DNA of 64,000 bases, taken from the NCBI RefSeq assembly GCF_028622115.1, contig NZ_CP097263.1:6324001-6388000 (forward strand). Direction: 5' to 3'. Shown here piece by piece: positions 33,662 to 42,303 of the stretch; the first letter of the stretch is position 1, and each line of letters starts with the position of its first letter. Source of the DNA: Kutzneria chonburiensis. GTDB lineage: Bacteria > Actinomycetota > Actinomycetes > Mycobacteriales > Pseudonocardiaceae. The translations under genes were made by a program, and so were the position numbers. A model generated the notes under the pieces. The model saw nothing but the letters and a program-made list of their open reading frames with translations, searched no databases and had not been told where the DNA came from.

Positions 33662-33675
33662 GTGAGTTCTCTCAC
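33662..33675. promoter_or_regulatory. CRP-type binding site 1 upstream of whiB1
   Basis: GTGA-N6-TCAC (GTGAGTTCTCTCAC), the half sites and spacing of cAMP receptor protein operators. Its centre is 25.5 bp before a TTGACA -35 element at 33694-33699, about -60 from the inferred transcription start. Confidence 0.6.
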
Positions 33676-33693
33676 CGAGTCGGAGCCGACCTC

Positions 33694-33725
33694 TTGACAT
33701 CCCCGAAGTTCGTGAAAGCATTCAC
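33694..33725 (+). promoter_or_regulatory. whiB1 promoter with second CRP-type site
   Basis: TTGACA at 33694-33699 is a consensus -35. GTGA-N6-TCAC at 33712-33725 (GTGAAAGCATTCAC) overlaps where the -10 should be, which would suit repression. The whiB1 start is 65 bp further on. M. tuberculosis whiB1 is also known to have two CRP sites. Confidence 0.6.
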
Positions 33726-33790
33726 AAGCACCCCGACGACCGCTGACGACAACAGTGCGCTCGTAGCGCGCTTAGCGAGGAGCTAGAGAA

Positions 33791-34045
33791 ATGGACTGGC
33801 GCCACCGCGCGGCCTGCCGTGACGAGGACCCCGAGCTGTTCTTCCCCGTTGGGAACAGCGGTCCGGCGTTGCTGCAGATCGCCGAGGCGAAGACCGTCTG
33901 CCGCCGCTGCCCGGTGATGTCCGGTTGCCTGTCGTGGGCACTGGAGTCCGGGCAGGACGCCGGCGTGTGGGGCGGGATGAGCGAGGACGAGAGGCGTGCG
34001 CTGAAGCGTCGCAACGCTCGTACCCGCGCTCGCAGCAACGCCTGA
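33791..34045 (+). CDS. whiB1: WhiB1 iron-sulfur regulator
   Basis: 84 residues. Cysteines 9, 37, 40 and 46 bind a [4Fe-4S] cluster. GVWGGMSEDER is the beta-turn motif, and the basic tail KRRNARTRARS contacts DNA. In actinobacteria WhiB1 is essential and binds the housekeeping sigma factor. GAGGAG lies before ATG 33791. A strong terminator follows. Confidence 0.96.
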   Translation: MDWRHRAACRDEDPELFFPVGNSGPALLQIAEAKTVCRRCPVMSGCLSWALESGQDAGVWGGMSEDERRALKRRNARTRARSNA

Positions 34046-34079
34046 CGAACGCATTTCTTTAATTCGATTTCTCATCGCG

Positions 34080-34129
34080 CAAGGGCCCTGGAACCTTCCC
34101 CCGAGGTTCCAGGGCCCTTGTACGTTTTT
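34080..34129 (+). terminator. Terminator of whiB1
   Basis: A perfect 17 bp stem, CAAGGGCCCTGGAACCT at 34080-34096 and its complement at 34104-34120, followed by TACGTTTTT. It probably works in both directions, since pdtaS converges on it. Confidence 0.93.
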
Positions 34130-34177
34130 GACGAATTAACTCATCAACGTGATCAGCGCCTCCGTCGCGGTGCCGGA

Positions 34178-35671
34178 TCAGCGGCTCCGCCGCAGGGGAA
34201 CCCGCAGCACGGCCTCGGTGCCCTTCGGGTCACGCCGCCGCAGCGACAGCGAGCCGCGCAGCTCCGACTCGACCAGGGTGCGCACGATCTGCAGGCCGAG
34301 GCGCTCGGTGCGCTCCAGCGAGAAGCCCGGCGGCAGGCCCTGGCCCTCGTCGGCCACCACCACGTCCAGGTACTTGGCCGACCGTTCCGAGCGCACCACG
34401 ACCTCGCCCGACGCCCCGGCCGGATAGGCATGTTCCAGCGCGTTCTGCACGAGCTCGGTGAGCACCATGACCAGCGGCGTGGCCAATTCGGCCGACACAA
34501 CGCCGAGCTTGCCCTCCTTGCGCACGTTGATTCCGGTCTCGGCCGTTGCGACGTCGGAGAGCATCGGAAACACCTGGTCCAGCACGTCGTCCAGATTGGC
34601 CCGCTCGTCGACCGACATGGACAGCGTCTCGTGCACCAGCGCGATCGAGGTCACCCGGCGCACCGACTCCTGGAGCACGTCGCGGGCCTCGGCATTGTTG
34701 GTGCGTCGGGCCTGTAGCCGCAGCAGCGCCGCTACGGTCTGCAGGTTGTTCTTCACCCGATGGTGGATTTCACGGATCGTGGCGTCCTTGGACAGCAGCG
34801 CCCGGTCCCGGCGCTTCACCTCGGTCACGTCGCGAACCAGGACCAGGGCGCCCGCCGCCTTGCCCAGCGGCCGCAGCGGCAGCGCCCGGAACAGCACCGC
34901 CGCGCCGCGCCGCGACTCCGCCTCGATGCGCATGCTCGGGTTGCCGTCCAGCGCGGTCCTGATGCGCTGCGCCACCTCGGTCGCGTCGAACGGGTCGGCC
35001 ACCAGCGACCGGGTCAGCGGGGCCAGGTGCACGCCGATCAGGTCGGCCGCGTGCCCCATGCGGTGATAGGCCGACAGCGCGTTGGGACTGGCGAACACCA
35101 CCGCGCCCGAGCTGTCGATGCGGATCAGGCCGTCGCCGACGCGGGGGCTGGTGTGCACGTCGGCCGAGGGCTCCATGGCCGGGAAGGTGCCGTCCGAGAT
35201 CATCTGGCACAGGTCGGCGGCGCTGCCGAGGTAGGCGATCTCCAGCGGGCTCGGCACCCGCGGCACGGCCAGGTTGGTGTCGCGGGACAGCACCGCGATC
35301 GTGTCGCCGTTGAAGCGGACCGGGATGGTCTCACGGCGCACCGGCACGCCCAGGTGCCAGCGCGGGTCCTCCTCGCGGCAGATCCGGCCCTCGACCAGGG
35401 CGCGGCGCACCTGCGGGTGGTCGTCCGCGGTGACCGTGCTGCCCACCATGTCGTCGGGATGGGCCGTCGGGCCGGTCGTCGGCCTGGCCTGCGCGACGCA
35501 CAGGAAGGTGCCGGTCGGGTGCTCGGCGTCCGGCAGCGGCACCCAGAGCACGAAGTCGGCGAAGGCCAGGTCCGACAGCAGCTGCCACTCGGCCGCCACC
35601 ATCTGCAGGTGGTCGACGGCGGCGCCGGGCAGGCCCGTGTGCTCGGCGAGCAGGTCGGTGAGTGTTGACAC
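34178..35671 (-). CDS. pdtaS: Sensor histidine kinase PdtaS
   Basis: 497 residues. An N-terminal GAF-like domain (about 1-160), a PAS domain (about 175-290) and a HisKA_2 kinase. The phospho-accepting His lies in REIHHRVKNNLQTV near 303, and the ATP-binding part has ELVQNALEHAYP and DEGQGLPPG. The partner regulator PdtaR, an RNA-binding antiterminator, is encoded elsewhere in relatives. No membrane helix, so cytosolic. Confidence 0.93.
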   Translation of the reverse strand: MSTLTDLLAEHTGLPGAAVDHLQMVAAEWQLLSDLAFADFVLWVPLPDAEHPTGTFLCVAQARPTTGPTAHPDDMVGSTVTADDHPQVRRALVEGRICREEDPRWHLGVPVRRETIPVRFNGDTIAVLSRDTNLAVPRVPSPLEIAYLGSAADLCQMISDGTFPAMEPSADVHTSPRVGDGLIRIDSSGAVVFASPNALSAYHRMGHAADLIGVHLAPLTRSLVADPFDATEVAQRIRTALDGNPSMRIEAESRRGAAVLFRALPLRPLGKAAGALVLVRDVTEVKRRDRALLSKDATIREIHHRVKNNLQTVAALLRLQARRTNNAEARDVLQESVRRVTSIALVHETLSMSVDERANLDDVLDQVFPMLSDVATAETGINVRKEGKLGVVSAELATPLVMVLTELVQNALEHAYPAGASGEVVVRSERSAKYLDVVVADEGQGLPPGFSLERTERLGLQIVRTLVESELRGSLSLRRRDPKGTEAVLRVPLRRSR

Positions 35672-35695
35672 GGCCCCGACGCTAGTCGGTCGGAG

Positions 35696-35911
35696 TTACT
35701 CGACGACGGCGATGAGGTCGCCTTCCTGCACGACATCACCCACCGCCACCGCGACCTTGGTCACGCGGCCGGCGTGGTGGGCCACCGCCGGGATCTCCAT
35801 CTTCATCGACTCCAGGATGACGACCTCCGACCCGTCGGTCACGGAGTCGCCCTCGTGGGCCACGACCTTGCTCACGTTGGCCACCATCTCGGCCCGGATC
35901 TCCTCGGTCAT
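35696..35911 (-). CDS. Biotinylated carrier protein (TB7.3-like)
   Basis: 71 residues from ATG 35911 (MTEEIRAEMVANV), the length of mycobacterial TB7.3; an ATG at 35920 is also possible. The biotin attachment motif is ESMKMEIP, and the rest is a single biotinyl/lipoyl domain. It may serve as an acyl-CoA carboxylase carrier or have a separate role. It is divergent from the bL37 gene. Confidence 0.88.
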   Translation of the reverse strand: MTEEIRAEMVANVSKVVAHEGDSVTDGSEVVILESMKMEIPAVAHHAGRVTKVAVAVGDVVQEGDLIAVVE

Positions 35912-36000
35912 GACCGTCATGGAACCACGGATTCGGGCGTCCGCCAGTGGCGTGAGACAATCGGGGGACAGCAATACCGCTTTCCGATAGGGAGACACTC

Positions 36001-36075
36001 ATGTCGAAGCGTGCTCGCAAGCGCCGCGACCGCAAGAAGGGCGGCGCCAACCACGGGAAGCGGCCCAACGCCTGA
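36001..36075 (+). CDS. Ribosomal protein bL37
   Basis: A 24-residue basic peptide beginning MSKRARKRRDRKKGGA and ending NHGKRPNA. It matches the actinobacterial large-subunit protein bL37, described from the Mycobacterium smegmatis ribosome. GGGAG lies seven bases before ATG 36001, and a strong hairpin follows the stop. It is easily missed because it is so short. Its place between the biotinyl protein and rsrA is conserved in relatives. Confidence 0.88.
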   Translation: MSKRARKRRDRKKGGANHGKRPNA

Positions 36076-36096
36076 GACCCGTGCGTTCGACGCACG

Positions 36097-36126
36097 AAGG
36101 CCCCGGTGACCTGGTCACCGGGGCCT
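36097..36126. terminator. Bidirectional hairpin between bL37 and rsrA
   Basis: AAGGCCCCGGTGACC at 36097-36111 and its exact complement at 36112-36126 or nearby form a stem of 13 bp or more with a tiny loop, between convergent genes. Confidence 0.85.
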
Positions 36127-36142
36127 TCAAACGTCTCCGTGC

Positions 36143-36436
36143 CTACTGCTGCTGCTCGGCCTTGGCCTGCGTGCGCTCCAGCACCTTCTCCTTGATGCAC
36201 GCCCGCAGCCGGTCCTTGAACTCGGCCGAGGCATGGTCGCCGCCGCACTTGCGGGCCAGCAGGATCTTCAGGTGCTCCTCGATGCCGTACTGCTCGAGGC
36301 ACGGGCTGCACTCGTCCAGGTGCTGGCGCAGGATGTCGCGCTGGTTCTGGTCGCACTCGTTGTCCAGGAAGGCCCACACCTCGGCCAGCACCTCACGGCA
36401 GCCGGCCTTTGCCTCGCCGATCTCGTCCGCGCTCAC
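36143..36436 (-). CDS. rsrA: Redox-sensing zinc anti-sigma factor (RsrA/RshA)
   Basis: 97 residues. The ZAS motif is His39-x3-Cys43-x2-Cys46, with Cys13 and Cys28 upstream. In the family, oxidation forms disulfides, releases zinc and frees SigR. GTG 36436 overlaps the sigR stop as GTGA, so sigma and anti-sigma are made together. Confidence 0.94.
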   Translation of the reverse strand: MSADEIGEAKAGCREVLAEVWAFLDNECDQNQRDILRQHLDECSPCLEQYGIEEHLKILLARKCGGDHASAEFKDRLRACIKEKVLERTQAKAEQQQ

Positions 36437-37074
36437 GACCCGGTCACCTCCGGCTCGCGGGAGGAGCGCAGGAAGCCCCGGTCCCGGGCGACGTCGGTGA
36501 GCAGGTCCTTGAGCTGGCGGCGGCCGCGATGCAGACGGGACATCACGGTCCCGATCGGGGTGCCCATGATCTCGGCGATCTCCTTGTACGCGAAGCCCTC
36601 GACGTCGGCGAGGTAGACCGCGATGCGGAACTCCTCGGGCAGCTGCTGCAACGCCTGCTTGACGTCGTCGTCGGGGAGCCGGTCCATCGCCTCCACCTCG
36701 GCCGAGCGCAGGCCCGAGGAGGTGTGGCTCTCGGCGGCGGCGATCTGCCAGTCGGTGATCTCGTCCGCCGAGGTCTGGATCGGCTGCCGCTGCTTGCGCC
36801 GGTAGCCGTTGATGTAGGTGTTCGTCAGGATGCGGTACAGCCAGGCCTTGAGGTTCGTCCCGCTGGTGAAGGACTCGAAGGCGCTGTAGGCCTTCAAGTA
36901 GGTCTCCTGGACCAGGTCCTCGGCGTCCGCGGGGTTGCGCGTCATGCGCAGCGCGGCCGAGTACAGCTGGTCGAGCAGCGGCATGGCGTCGCGTTCGAAG
37001 CGCGCCGCTCGCTGCTCAGCAGTCTCCTGCTCGACGATGTTGTTCTCGTTGACCTGGGCGGAACTACCCGGCAC
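36433..37074 (-). CDS. sigR: ECF sigma factor SigR/SigH
   Basis: 213 residues from GTG 37074, chosen for a GGGGAGGG site and because the length matches mycobacterial SigH. Region 2 includes [20 protein letters not shown] and [17 protein letters not shown]; region 4 includes [30 protein letters not shown]. It directs the thiol-oxidative stress response. An in-frame ATG at 37260, with its own GGAGAG site, could give a form 62 residues longer, like SigR' of Streptomyces. Confidence 0.94.
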   Translation of the reverse strand: MPGSSAQVNENNIVEQETAEQRAARFERDAMPLLDQLYSAALRMTRNPADAEDLVQETYLKAYSAFESFTSGTNLKAWLYRILTNTYINGYRRKQRQPIQTSADEITDWQIAAAESHTSSGLRSAEVEAMDRLPDDDVKQALQQLPEEFRIAVYLADVEGFAYKEIAEIMGTPIGTVMSRLHRGRRQLKDLLTDVARDRGFLRSSREPEVTGS

Positions 37075-37215
37075 CTGGCTCCCTCCCCGCCGGCGCGCGA
37101 GCCGGGCGGACGCTGTCGACGCTCCCCGTGCGGGAAGCGTGTCGTTCGCCCCTGAGGATACGCGTCGGGCCGTGGAGCGGCCGAGCACAGCGCTTGATGT
37201 AGCCACGTGGGGTTC

Positions 37216-37241
37216 AACACGACTGCCCCCGTGGGCATTCC
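37216..37241 (-). promoter_or_regulatory. SigR-type autoregulatory promoter
   Basis: On the minus strand GGAAT (37241-37237), 18 bases, then GTT (37218-37216). This matches the SigR/SigH consensus GGAAT-N18-GTT exactly. It would start transcription near 37209, upstream of the sigR GTG at 37074 and downstream of the possible long-form start at 37260. Confidence 0.8.
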
Positions 37242-37272
37242 GTGGTGAGAGCTCCGTCATAGGCTCTCCACC

Positions 37273-37749
37273 ATGGCGGGACAGGGCACCCCGGCGACCG
37301 CGCTGCTGGCCAAGCGCAAGGTCCCGTACACGCTGCACAGCTACGACCACGACCCGCGAGCCGAGTCCTTCGGCCTCGAGGCCGCGGAGCTGCTCGGCCT
37401 CGATCCCGCCCGGGTCTTCAAGACCCTCGTCGCCGAGGTCGACGGCCGTCTCGCCGTTGGGGTCGTCCCCGTCACCGGCCAGCTCGACCTCAAGGCCCTC
37501 GCCGCCGCCCTCCGGGGCAAGAAGGCCCGCATGGCCGAGGTCTCCGCCGCCGAGCGCGCCACCGGCTACGTCGCCGGCGGCATCTCCCCCTTGGGCCAGA
37601 AGAAGCGCCTCCCCGTCGTCATCGACGCCTCAGCCGCCACCTTCGACACCGTCTTCGTCTCCGCCGGCCGCCGCGGTCTCGACGTCGAGCTCACCCCCAC
37701 CGACCTGGCCGACCTCACCGCCGCCGTCGTCGCCCCCATCGCCGGCTGA
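37273..37749 (+). CDS. ybaK: YbaK/EbsC Cys-tRNA(Pro) deacylase
   Basis: 158 residues of the YbaK editing family that clears mischarged cysteine (and related) from tRNA-Pro. [13 protein letters not shown] holds the catalytic Lys, and [17 protein letters not shown] is the conserved loop. Divergent from sigR. Confidence 0.93.
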   Translation: MAGQGTPATALLAKRKVPYTLHSYDHDPRAESFGLEAAELLGLDPARVFKTLVAEVDGRLAVGVVPVTGQLDLKALAAALRGKKARMAEVSAAERATGYVAGGISPLGQKKRLPVVIDASAATFDTVFVSAGRRGLDVELTPTDLADLTAAVVAPIAG

Positions 37750-37768
37750 CCCGTACCGACGCCACAAG

Positions 37769-38383
37769 TCAGGCGTCGAGGGTGTGCAGGACCCGGTTGA
37801 GCCATTCGCCGACGGACTTGGTGACGCCGTTGACGTCGGCCTTGAGCGAATGGTCGCCGGACAGCACGACGACCTCGCGGTGGTGCGCCGACGAGGGCAT
37901 GCCGAATGGGTCGCGGGAGCCCTGGACGACCAGAGTCGGCACCTCGACGCCGTCGAGCTCGGGCAGGCGGGTCTTGTCGGGCTTGCCGGGCGGATGGACG
38001 GGGAAGGCGAGGCACAAGACGGCCACGGCGGACCCGTCGAGGCTGGTGCGGCAGGCGACGCGAGCGCCGGAGGAGCGGCCGCCGAACAGCAGGGGCAACC
38101 CCTCGAACCACCGAACGCCGAGGTCCTCGACGACGGCGAGCCAACAGGCGTCGAGCTGCTTGGCGGGGGCCGGGGCGCGACGGCCGGCGACGCGGTAGGG
38201 CTGCTCGACCAATGCCACGTGCACGCCGGCGGCGGTGGCAGCGCGGGTGGCGGCGACGAGGTCAGGAGCCTCGATACCGCCGCCGGCGCCATGCCCGAGC
38301 AGCAGGGCCGCACGACTCTCGGCGGCGCAGTGGAGCTCGGCCCGCGCAGGGCCGAAAGGCGTGTCGACAACGGTTCGCGTCAT
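37769..38383 (-). CDS. Alpha/beta hydrolase, dienelactone/KANL3 type
   Basis: 204 residues. LLLGHGAGGG is the oxyanion region, FGGRSSGARVA carries the nucleophile Ser, VVQGSRDPFG the acid and LSGDHSLK the His. Resembles the short KANL3/TEX30 hydrolase family. Substrate unknown. Its ATG overlaps the SRAP gene stop. Confidence 0.85.
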   Translation of the reverse strand: MTRTVVDTPFGPARAELHCAAESRAALLLGHGAGGGIEAPDLVAATRAATAAGVHVALVEQPYRVAGRRAPAPAKQLDACWLAVVEDLGVRWFEGLPLLFGGRSSGARVACRTSLDGSAVAVLCLAFPVHPPGKPDKTRLPELDGVEVPTLVVQGSRDPFGMPSSAHHREVVVLSGDHSLKADVNGVTKSVGEWLNRVLHTLDA

Positions 38384-39132
38384 GAGAACAGGTCCAGCTC
38401 GACGGGCTCGGGCACCGGCGGCTCAAGCAACGCGGGCCCGTTGTTGCGAATGCTGTTCACGGCGGTGGACACCGGCCGCAGCTCCAACTGGGACACGATC
38501 TCGGCGGACGGCTTCAGCAGTTCGGCGACGTCGTCGCTGCCCTGATCGGGGGCCAGCCACTGCGAGAAGGACTCCCGAGGCAGCACGAGCGGCATGCGCT
38601 CATGGACCGAAGCCAACGGCCCGAAGGCGTCGGTGGTCAGCACGGCGCACGTGACCAGCCAGGGCGACTGCGGCTCGTTCGGATCCCGCCAAGCGGTCCA
38701 CAGCCCGGCCATGGCCAAACTCGACGAATCGGGACCAGTCACGTAGAAGGGCTCCTTGGCCCCGGTCTCCCGCCGCCACTCGAACCAGCCGTCAGCCGGC
38801 AGGATGCAGCGCCGCCGGGCCATGGAGTCCCGGTACGCCGGCTTGACGGCGGCGGTCTCGGACCGGGCGTTGATCATCTTCACGCCCACGTTCTTGTCCT
38901 GCGACCAGGTCGGGATCAGCCCCCAACGCATCACCCGGATGGTGCGCTCCACCCGCGCCACGTCGGGCTGGCCCTCGGCGTCACGGGGATGCCGGGCCAC
39001 GATGGCCAACACGGGCTTGGTCGGCGCCACGTTGTAGTCGGCCCCGGGCGCGTCGGAGCCGCTCGCGTCCAGCGCGTCGAACTCGACGGCCAGCTGCGCC
39101 GGGTCCTTCGTGGAGGCATACCTGCCGCACAC
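38380..39132 (-). CDS. SRAP/HMCES-family abasic-site protein
   Basis: 250 residues. The catalytic Cys2 directly follows the initiator (MCGRYAS). MINARSETA, RRCILPADGWFEW and VHERMPLVL are the other family motifs. SRAP proteins cross-link abasic sites in single-stranded DNA and protect them. GTG start at 39132. Corresponds to Rv3226c by position. Confidence 0.94.
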   Translation of the reverse strand: MCGRYASTKDPAQLAVEFDALDASGSDAPGADYNVAPTKPVLAIVARHPRDAEGQPDVARVERTIRVMRWGLIPTWSQDKNVGVKMINARSETAAVKPAYRDSMARRRCILPADGWFEWRRETGAKEPFYVTGPDSSSLAMAGLWTAWRDPNEPQSPWLVTCAVLTTDAFGPLASVHERMPLVLPRESFSQWLAPDQGSDDVAELLKPSAEIVSQLELRPVSTAVNSIRNNGPALLEPPVPEPVELDLFS

Positions 39133-39214
39133 CCCTGACCACCTCCGAATTCATCGTCGCACGTCACGGCCCCGAGCAGTAACCGAAGCGGCCGAGTAGG
39201 GAATCATCACCCCC

Positions 39215-40489
39215 ATGACGCAGCCGTGGCCCACCCCGTCCGTCACCAAGCCCGTGCGCGCGACCGTGCCCGTGCCCGGTTCCAAGTCGATCACCAATCG
39301 TGCCCTGTTGCTGGCGGCCCTCGCCGACGGCCCCTCCACCGTGCACCTGCCGCTGCGCAGCCGCGACACCCAGCTGATGGCGGCGGCGCTGCGCTCGCTG
39401 GGCGTGCGCATCGCCGACGGGCGCCAGGGGTCGTGGGAGGTCACGCCGGGTGCGCTGCGCGGCGACGCCGACCTGGACTGCGGCCTGGCCGGCACGGTGA
39501 TGCGCTTCGTGCCGCCGGCCGCGGCGCTGGCCGACGGCGACGTCCGCTTCGACGGCGACGAGCAGGCGCGGGTACGCCCCATGAACACGGTCCTCGACGC
39601 ACTGCGCTCGCTGGGCGTGGCGGTCGACGGCGACTCGCTGCCGTTCACGCTGCACGGCCACGGCGCGGTGCGCGGCGGCGAGGTCACGATCGACGCCTCC
39701 GGCTCCTCGCAGTTCGTCTCGGCGCTGCTGCTGTCCGGCGCGCGCTACGAGCAGGGCGTCACGGTGCTGCACGACGGCAAGCCGGTGCCGTCGCTGCCGC
39801 ACATCGAGATGACCATCGAGATGCTGCGGGCGGTCGGCGTCGCGGTGGACGACAGCGAGCCCAACCGCTGGCGCGTCGAGCCGGGCCCCATCCACGCTCG
39901 CGACTGGCACATCGAGCCGGACCTGTCCAACGCGGCGGCCTTCCTGGCCGCGGCCGCGGTCACCGGCGGCACGCTCACCGTGCCGGACTGGCCGCTGGTC
40001 ACCACCCAGCCCGGCGACGAGATGCGGGACGTGTTGGAGCGCATGGGCTGCCAGGTGTCGCTGTCGGACAACGGCCTGACCGTCGTCGGCCCGGAGCGCC
40101 TCAACGGCATCGACATCGACCTGCACGAAGCGTCCGAGCTGACACCGACCGTGGTGGCGATGGCGGTACTGGCCGACAGCCCGACCCAGATCCGCGGCGT
40201 CGCGCACATCCGCGGCCACGAGACGGATCGGCTGGCCGCGCTGACCGCGGAGATCCGCGGCATCGGCGGCGACGCCGACGAGACCGAGGACGGCCTGGTC
40301 ATCCGGCCGGCCGAGCTGACCGGCGGCCTCTGGCACGCCTACCACGACCACCGGATGGCCACCGCCGGCGCGATCATCGGCCTCCAGGTGCCCGGCATCT
40401 CCGTCGACGACATCAAGACCACCACCAAGACCATCCCGGACTTCCCCGGCATGTGGGCGGCCATGCTGCAGCTGGCGGAGCGGGTGTGA
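39215..40489 (+). CDS. aroA: 3-phosphoshikimate 1-carboxyvinyltransferase
   Basis: 424 residues of EPSP synthase, sixth step of the shikimate pathway. [55 protein letters not shown] and [11 protein letters not shown] are present. The glycine-rich LAGT segment and the substrate-binding arginines look normal. The stop overlaps the rsgA start as GTGA. Confidence 0.97.
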   Translation: MTQPWPTPSVTKPVRATVPVPGSKSITNRALLLAALADGPSTVHLPLRSRDTQLMAAALRSLGVRIADGRQGSWEVTPGALRGDADLDCGLAGTVMRFVPPAAALADGDVRFDGDEQARVRPMNTVLDALRSLGVAVDGDSLPFTLHGHGAVRGGEVTIDASGSSQFVSALLLSGARYEQGVTVLHDGKPVPSLPHIEMTIEMLRAVGVAVDDSEPNRWRVEPGPIHARDWHIEPDLSNAAAFLAAAAVTGGTLTVPDWPLVTTQPGDEMRDVLERMGCQVSLSDNGLTVVGPERLNGIDIDLHEASELTPTVVAMAVLADSPTQIRGVAHIRGHETDRLAALTAEIRGIGGDADETEDGLVIRPAELTGGLWHAYHDHRMATAGAIIGLQVPGISVDDIKTTTKTIPDFPGMWAAMLQLAERV

Positions 40490-41493
40490 CGCGCGGCGAC
40501 TGGCGTCGGCTCGACGAGTCCGACGTCAAGGTCCGGCCGGGCAAGGGCTCCCGGCCCCGCAGCAAGAAGCGGCCGGACCACGCCGACGCCGAGACCGGCA
40601 TGGTGGTCGGCGTCGACCGCGGCCGCTGGACGATCGCGCTGGACGGCGACCCGGACAGCAAGGTGATCGCCATGCGGGCCCGCGAGATGGGCCGCACCTC
40701 GGTGGTCATCGGCGACGAGGTCGACCTGGTCGGCGACACCTCGGGCGCCCAGGACACGCTGGCCCGGATCGTGCGCCGGCAGGCCCGCAGCAGCGTGCTG
40801 CGGCGCACCGCCGACGACACCGACCCGTACGAGCGCGTGGTGGTGGCCAACGCCGAGCAGCTGGTCATCGTCTCGGCGCTGGCCGACCCGCCGCCGCGCA
40901 CCGGCTTCATCGACCGCTGCCTGGTCGCGGCCTACGCCGGCGGTCTGACCCCGGTGCTGTGCCTGACCAAGTCCGACCTGGCCGCGCCGGACGAGATCCT
41001 GTCCGTCTACGCCGAGCTCGACCTGCCGGTCGTGGTAACCCGGTCGGATCGGGAACCCAACACCCTGGCCGAACGTCTTGACGGCCGGGTGTCCGCGTTG
41101 ATCGGCCACTCCGGCGTCGGCAAGTCCACGCTGGTGAACAAGCTCGTGCCGGCGGCCGAGCGGGCCACCGGCGAGGTCAGCGGGGTCGGGAAGGGCCGGC
41201 ACACCTCGACGTCGGCGGTGGCGTTCCCGCTGCCGGCCGGCGGCTGGGTGGTGGACACCCCCGGCATCCGCTCGTTCGGCCTGGCCCACATCACGCCGGA
41301 CGACATCGTGGCGGCGTTCCCCGGCATGGCCGAGGCCGCCGAGGAGTGCCCGTCGGGCTGCGGGCACCTGGGACCGCCCGAGGATCCGGACTGCATGTTG
41401 GACACGGTCGTCGCCGAGGGGCTGGCTACCGAGGGCAGGCTGCGCTCACTGCGTAGGCTGCTGGCCTCGCGGGCGGGGCTGGCCGAGGAGTAG
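40486..41493 (+). CDS. rsgA: Ribosome small-subunit GTPase RsgA
   Basis: 335 residues. An OB fold at about 35-110 is followed by a circularly permuted GTPase: TKSD first, then the P-loop [14 protein letters not shown] and DTPGIRSFG. The zinc finger near the end reads [16 protein letters not shown]. It helps 30S subunit maturation. GTG start coupled to aroA. Confidence 0.96.
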   Translation: MTRGDWRRLDESDVKVRPGKGSRPRSKKRPDHADAETGMVVGVDRGRWTIALDGDPDSKVIAMRAREMGRTSVVIGDEVDLVGDTSGAQDTLARIVRRQARSSVLRRTADDTDPYERVVVANAEQLVIVSALADPPPRTGFIDRCLVAAYAGGLTPVLCLTKSDLAAPDEILSVYAELDLPVVVTRSDREPNTLAERLDGRVSALIGHSGVGKSTLVNKLVPAAERATGEVSGVGKGRHTSTSAVAFPLPAGGWVVDTPGIRSFGLAHITPDDIVAAFPGMAEAAEECPSGCGHLGPPEDPDCMLDTVVAEGLATEGRLRSLRRLLASRAGLAEE

Positions 41494-41496
41494 GTA

Positions 41497-42303
41497 GTGG
41501 TGGAAGACGAGAAGCTGGCCAAGGTGCTGGTCGCGGTGCGGGACAGCTCGCGCTACGCCAGCGTCGCCGACGACACCGTGCGCCGTATCGCGACGGCCTC
41601 GCTGACCGCGGCGCGCGGCGACGTCAACGACGCGGTGAAGCGCACCAAGCGCGGGCTGCACGAGATATTCGGCGCGTACCTGCCGAGCACGCCGCGGTAC
41701 GAGAAGATGCTCGGCCTGCTGCGCGAGGCCAAGGACCGCGACGAGCGCCGCGATGTGCTGTCGCGCACCATGTCGTCGCACGCGTCCACCAAGGAGCGCC
41801 TGCCGATACTGGCCGAGTTCTACGCGGCGATCTTCGAGCGGCTGCCCGAGCCGCCGAAGGTGGTGGCCGACCTGGCCTGTGGCATGAACCCGCTGACCGT
41901 GGAGTGGATGCCGGTCGGCGAGGACGTGCTGTACCGGGCCTCGGACATCGACAGCCGGCTGATGGCGTTCCTGGACGAGGCGCTGACCGTGCTCGAGGTG
42001 CCGCACGAGGTCGCCGTGCACGACCTGCTGACCGGTCCGGACCCGGCGCCGGCCGACGTGACACTGCTGCTCAAGGCCGTGCCGTGCATCGAGACGCAGC
42101 AGAAGCAGCTGGGCTGGGGTCTGATCGACGCCATCAACTCGCCGGTCGTGGTGGTGAGCTTCCCGACGAAGTCGCTCGGGCAGCGTTCCAAGGGCATGTA
42201 CCGGACGTACTCCAGCGGCTTCGCCGCGCACGCCGAGGGACGGCCGTGGCAGGTCGAGGAACTCGAGTTCGGCAACGAGCTGGTCTACGTGGTTCAGAAG
42301 TGA
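41497..42303 (+). CDS. 16S rRNA m7G1405 methyltransferase (aminoglycoside resistance type)
   Basis: 268 residues. It follows the Sgm/KgmB/GrmA/Krm family closely: the helical N-terminal domain AARGDVNDAVKRTKRGLHEI, the SAM-binding LACGMNPL near residue 126, SDIDSRL, VTLLLKAVPCIETQQ, and FPTKSLGQRSKGM. These enzymes methylate N7 of G1405 in the decoding site and block gentamicin/kanamycin-class drugs. Such genes usually sit in aminoglycoside producers' clusters; none is visible here. GTG 41497 follows GAGGAG by six bases, 3 bp after rsgA. The next gene overlaps by GTGA. Confidence 0.9.
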   Translation: MVEDEKLAKVLVAVRDSSRYASVADDTVRRIATASLTAARGDVNDAVKRTKRGLHEIFGAYLPSTPRYEKMLGLLREAKDRDERRDVLSRTMSSHASTKERLPILAEFYAAIFERLPEPPKVVADLACGMNPLTVEWMPVGEDVLYRASDIDSRLMAFLDEALTVLEVPHEVAVHDLLTGPDPAPADVTLLLKAVPCIETQQKQLGWGLIDAINSPVVVVSFPTKSLGQRSKGMYRTYSSGFAAHAEGRPWQVEELEFGNELVYVVQK

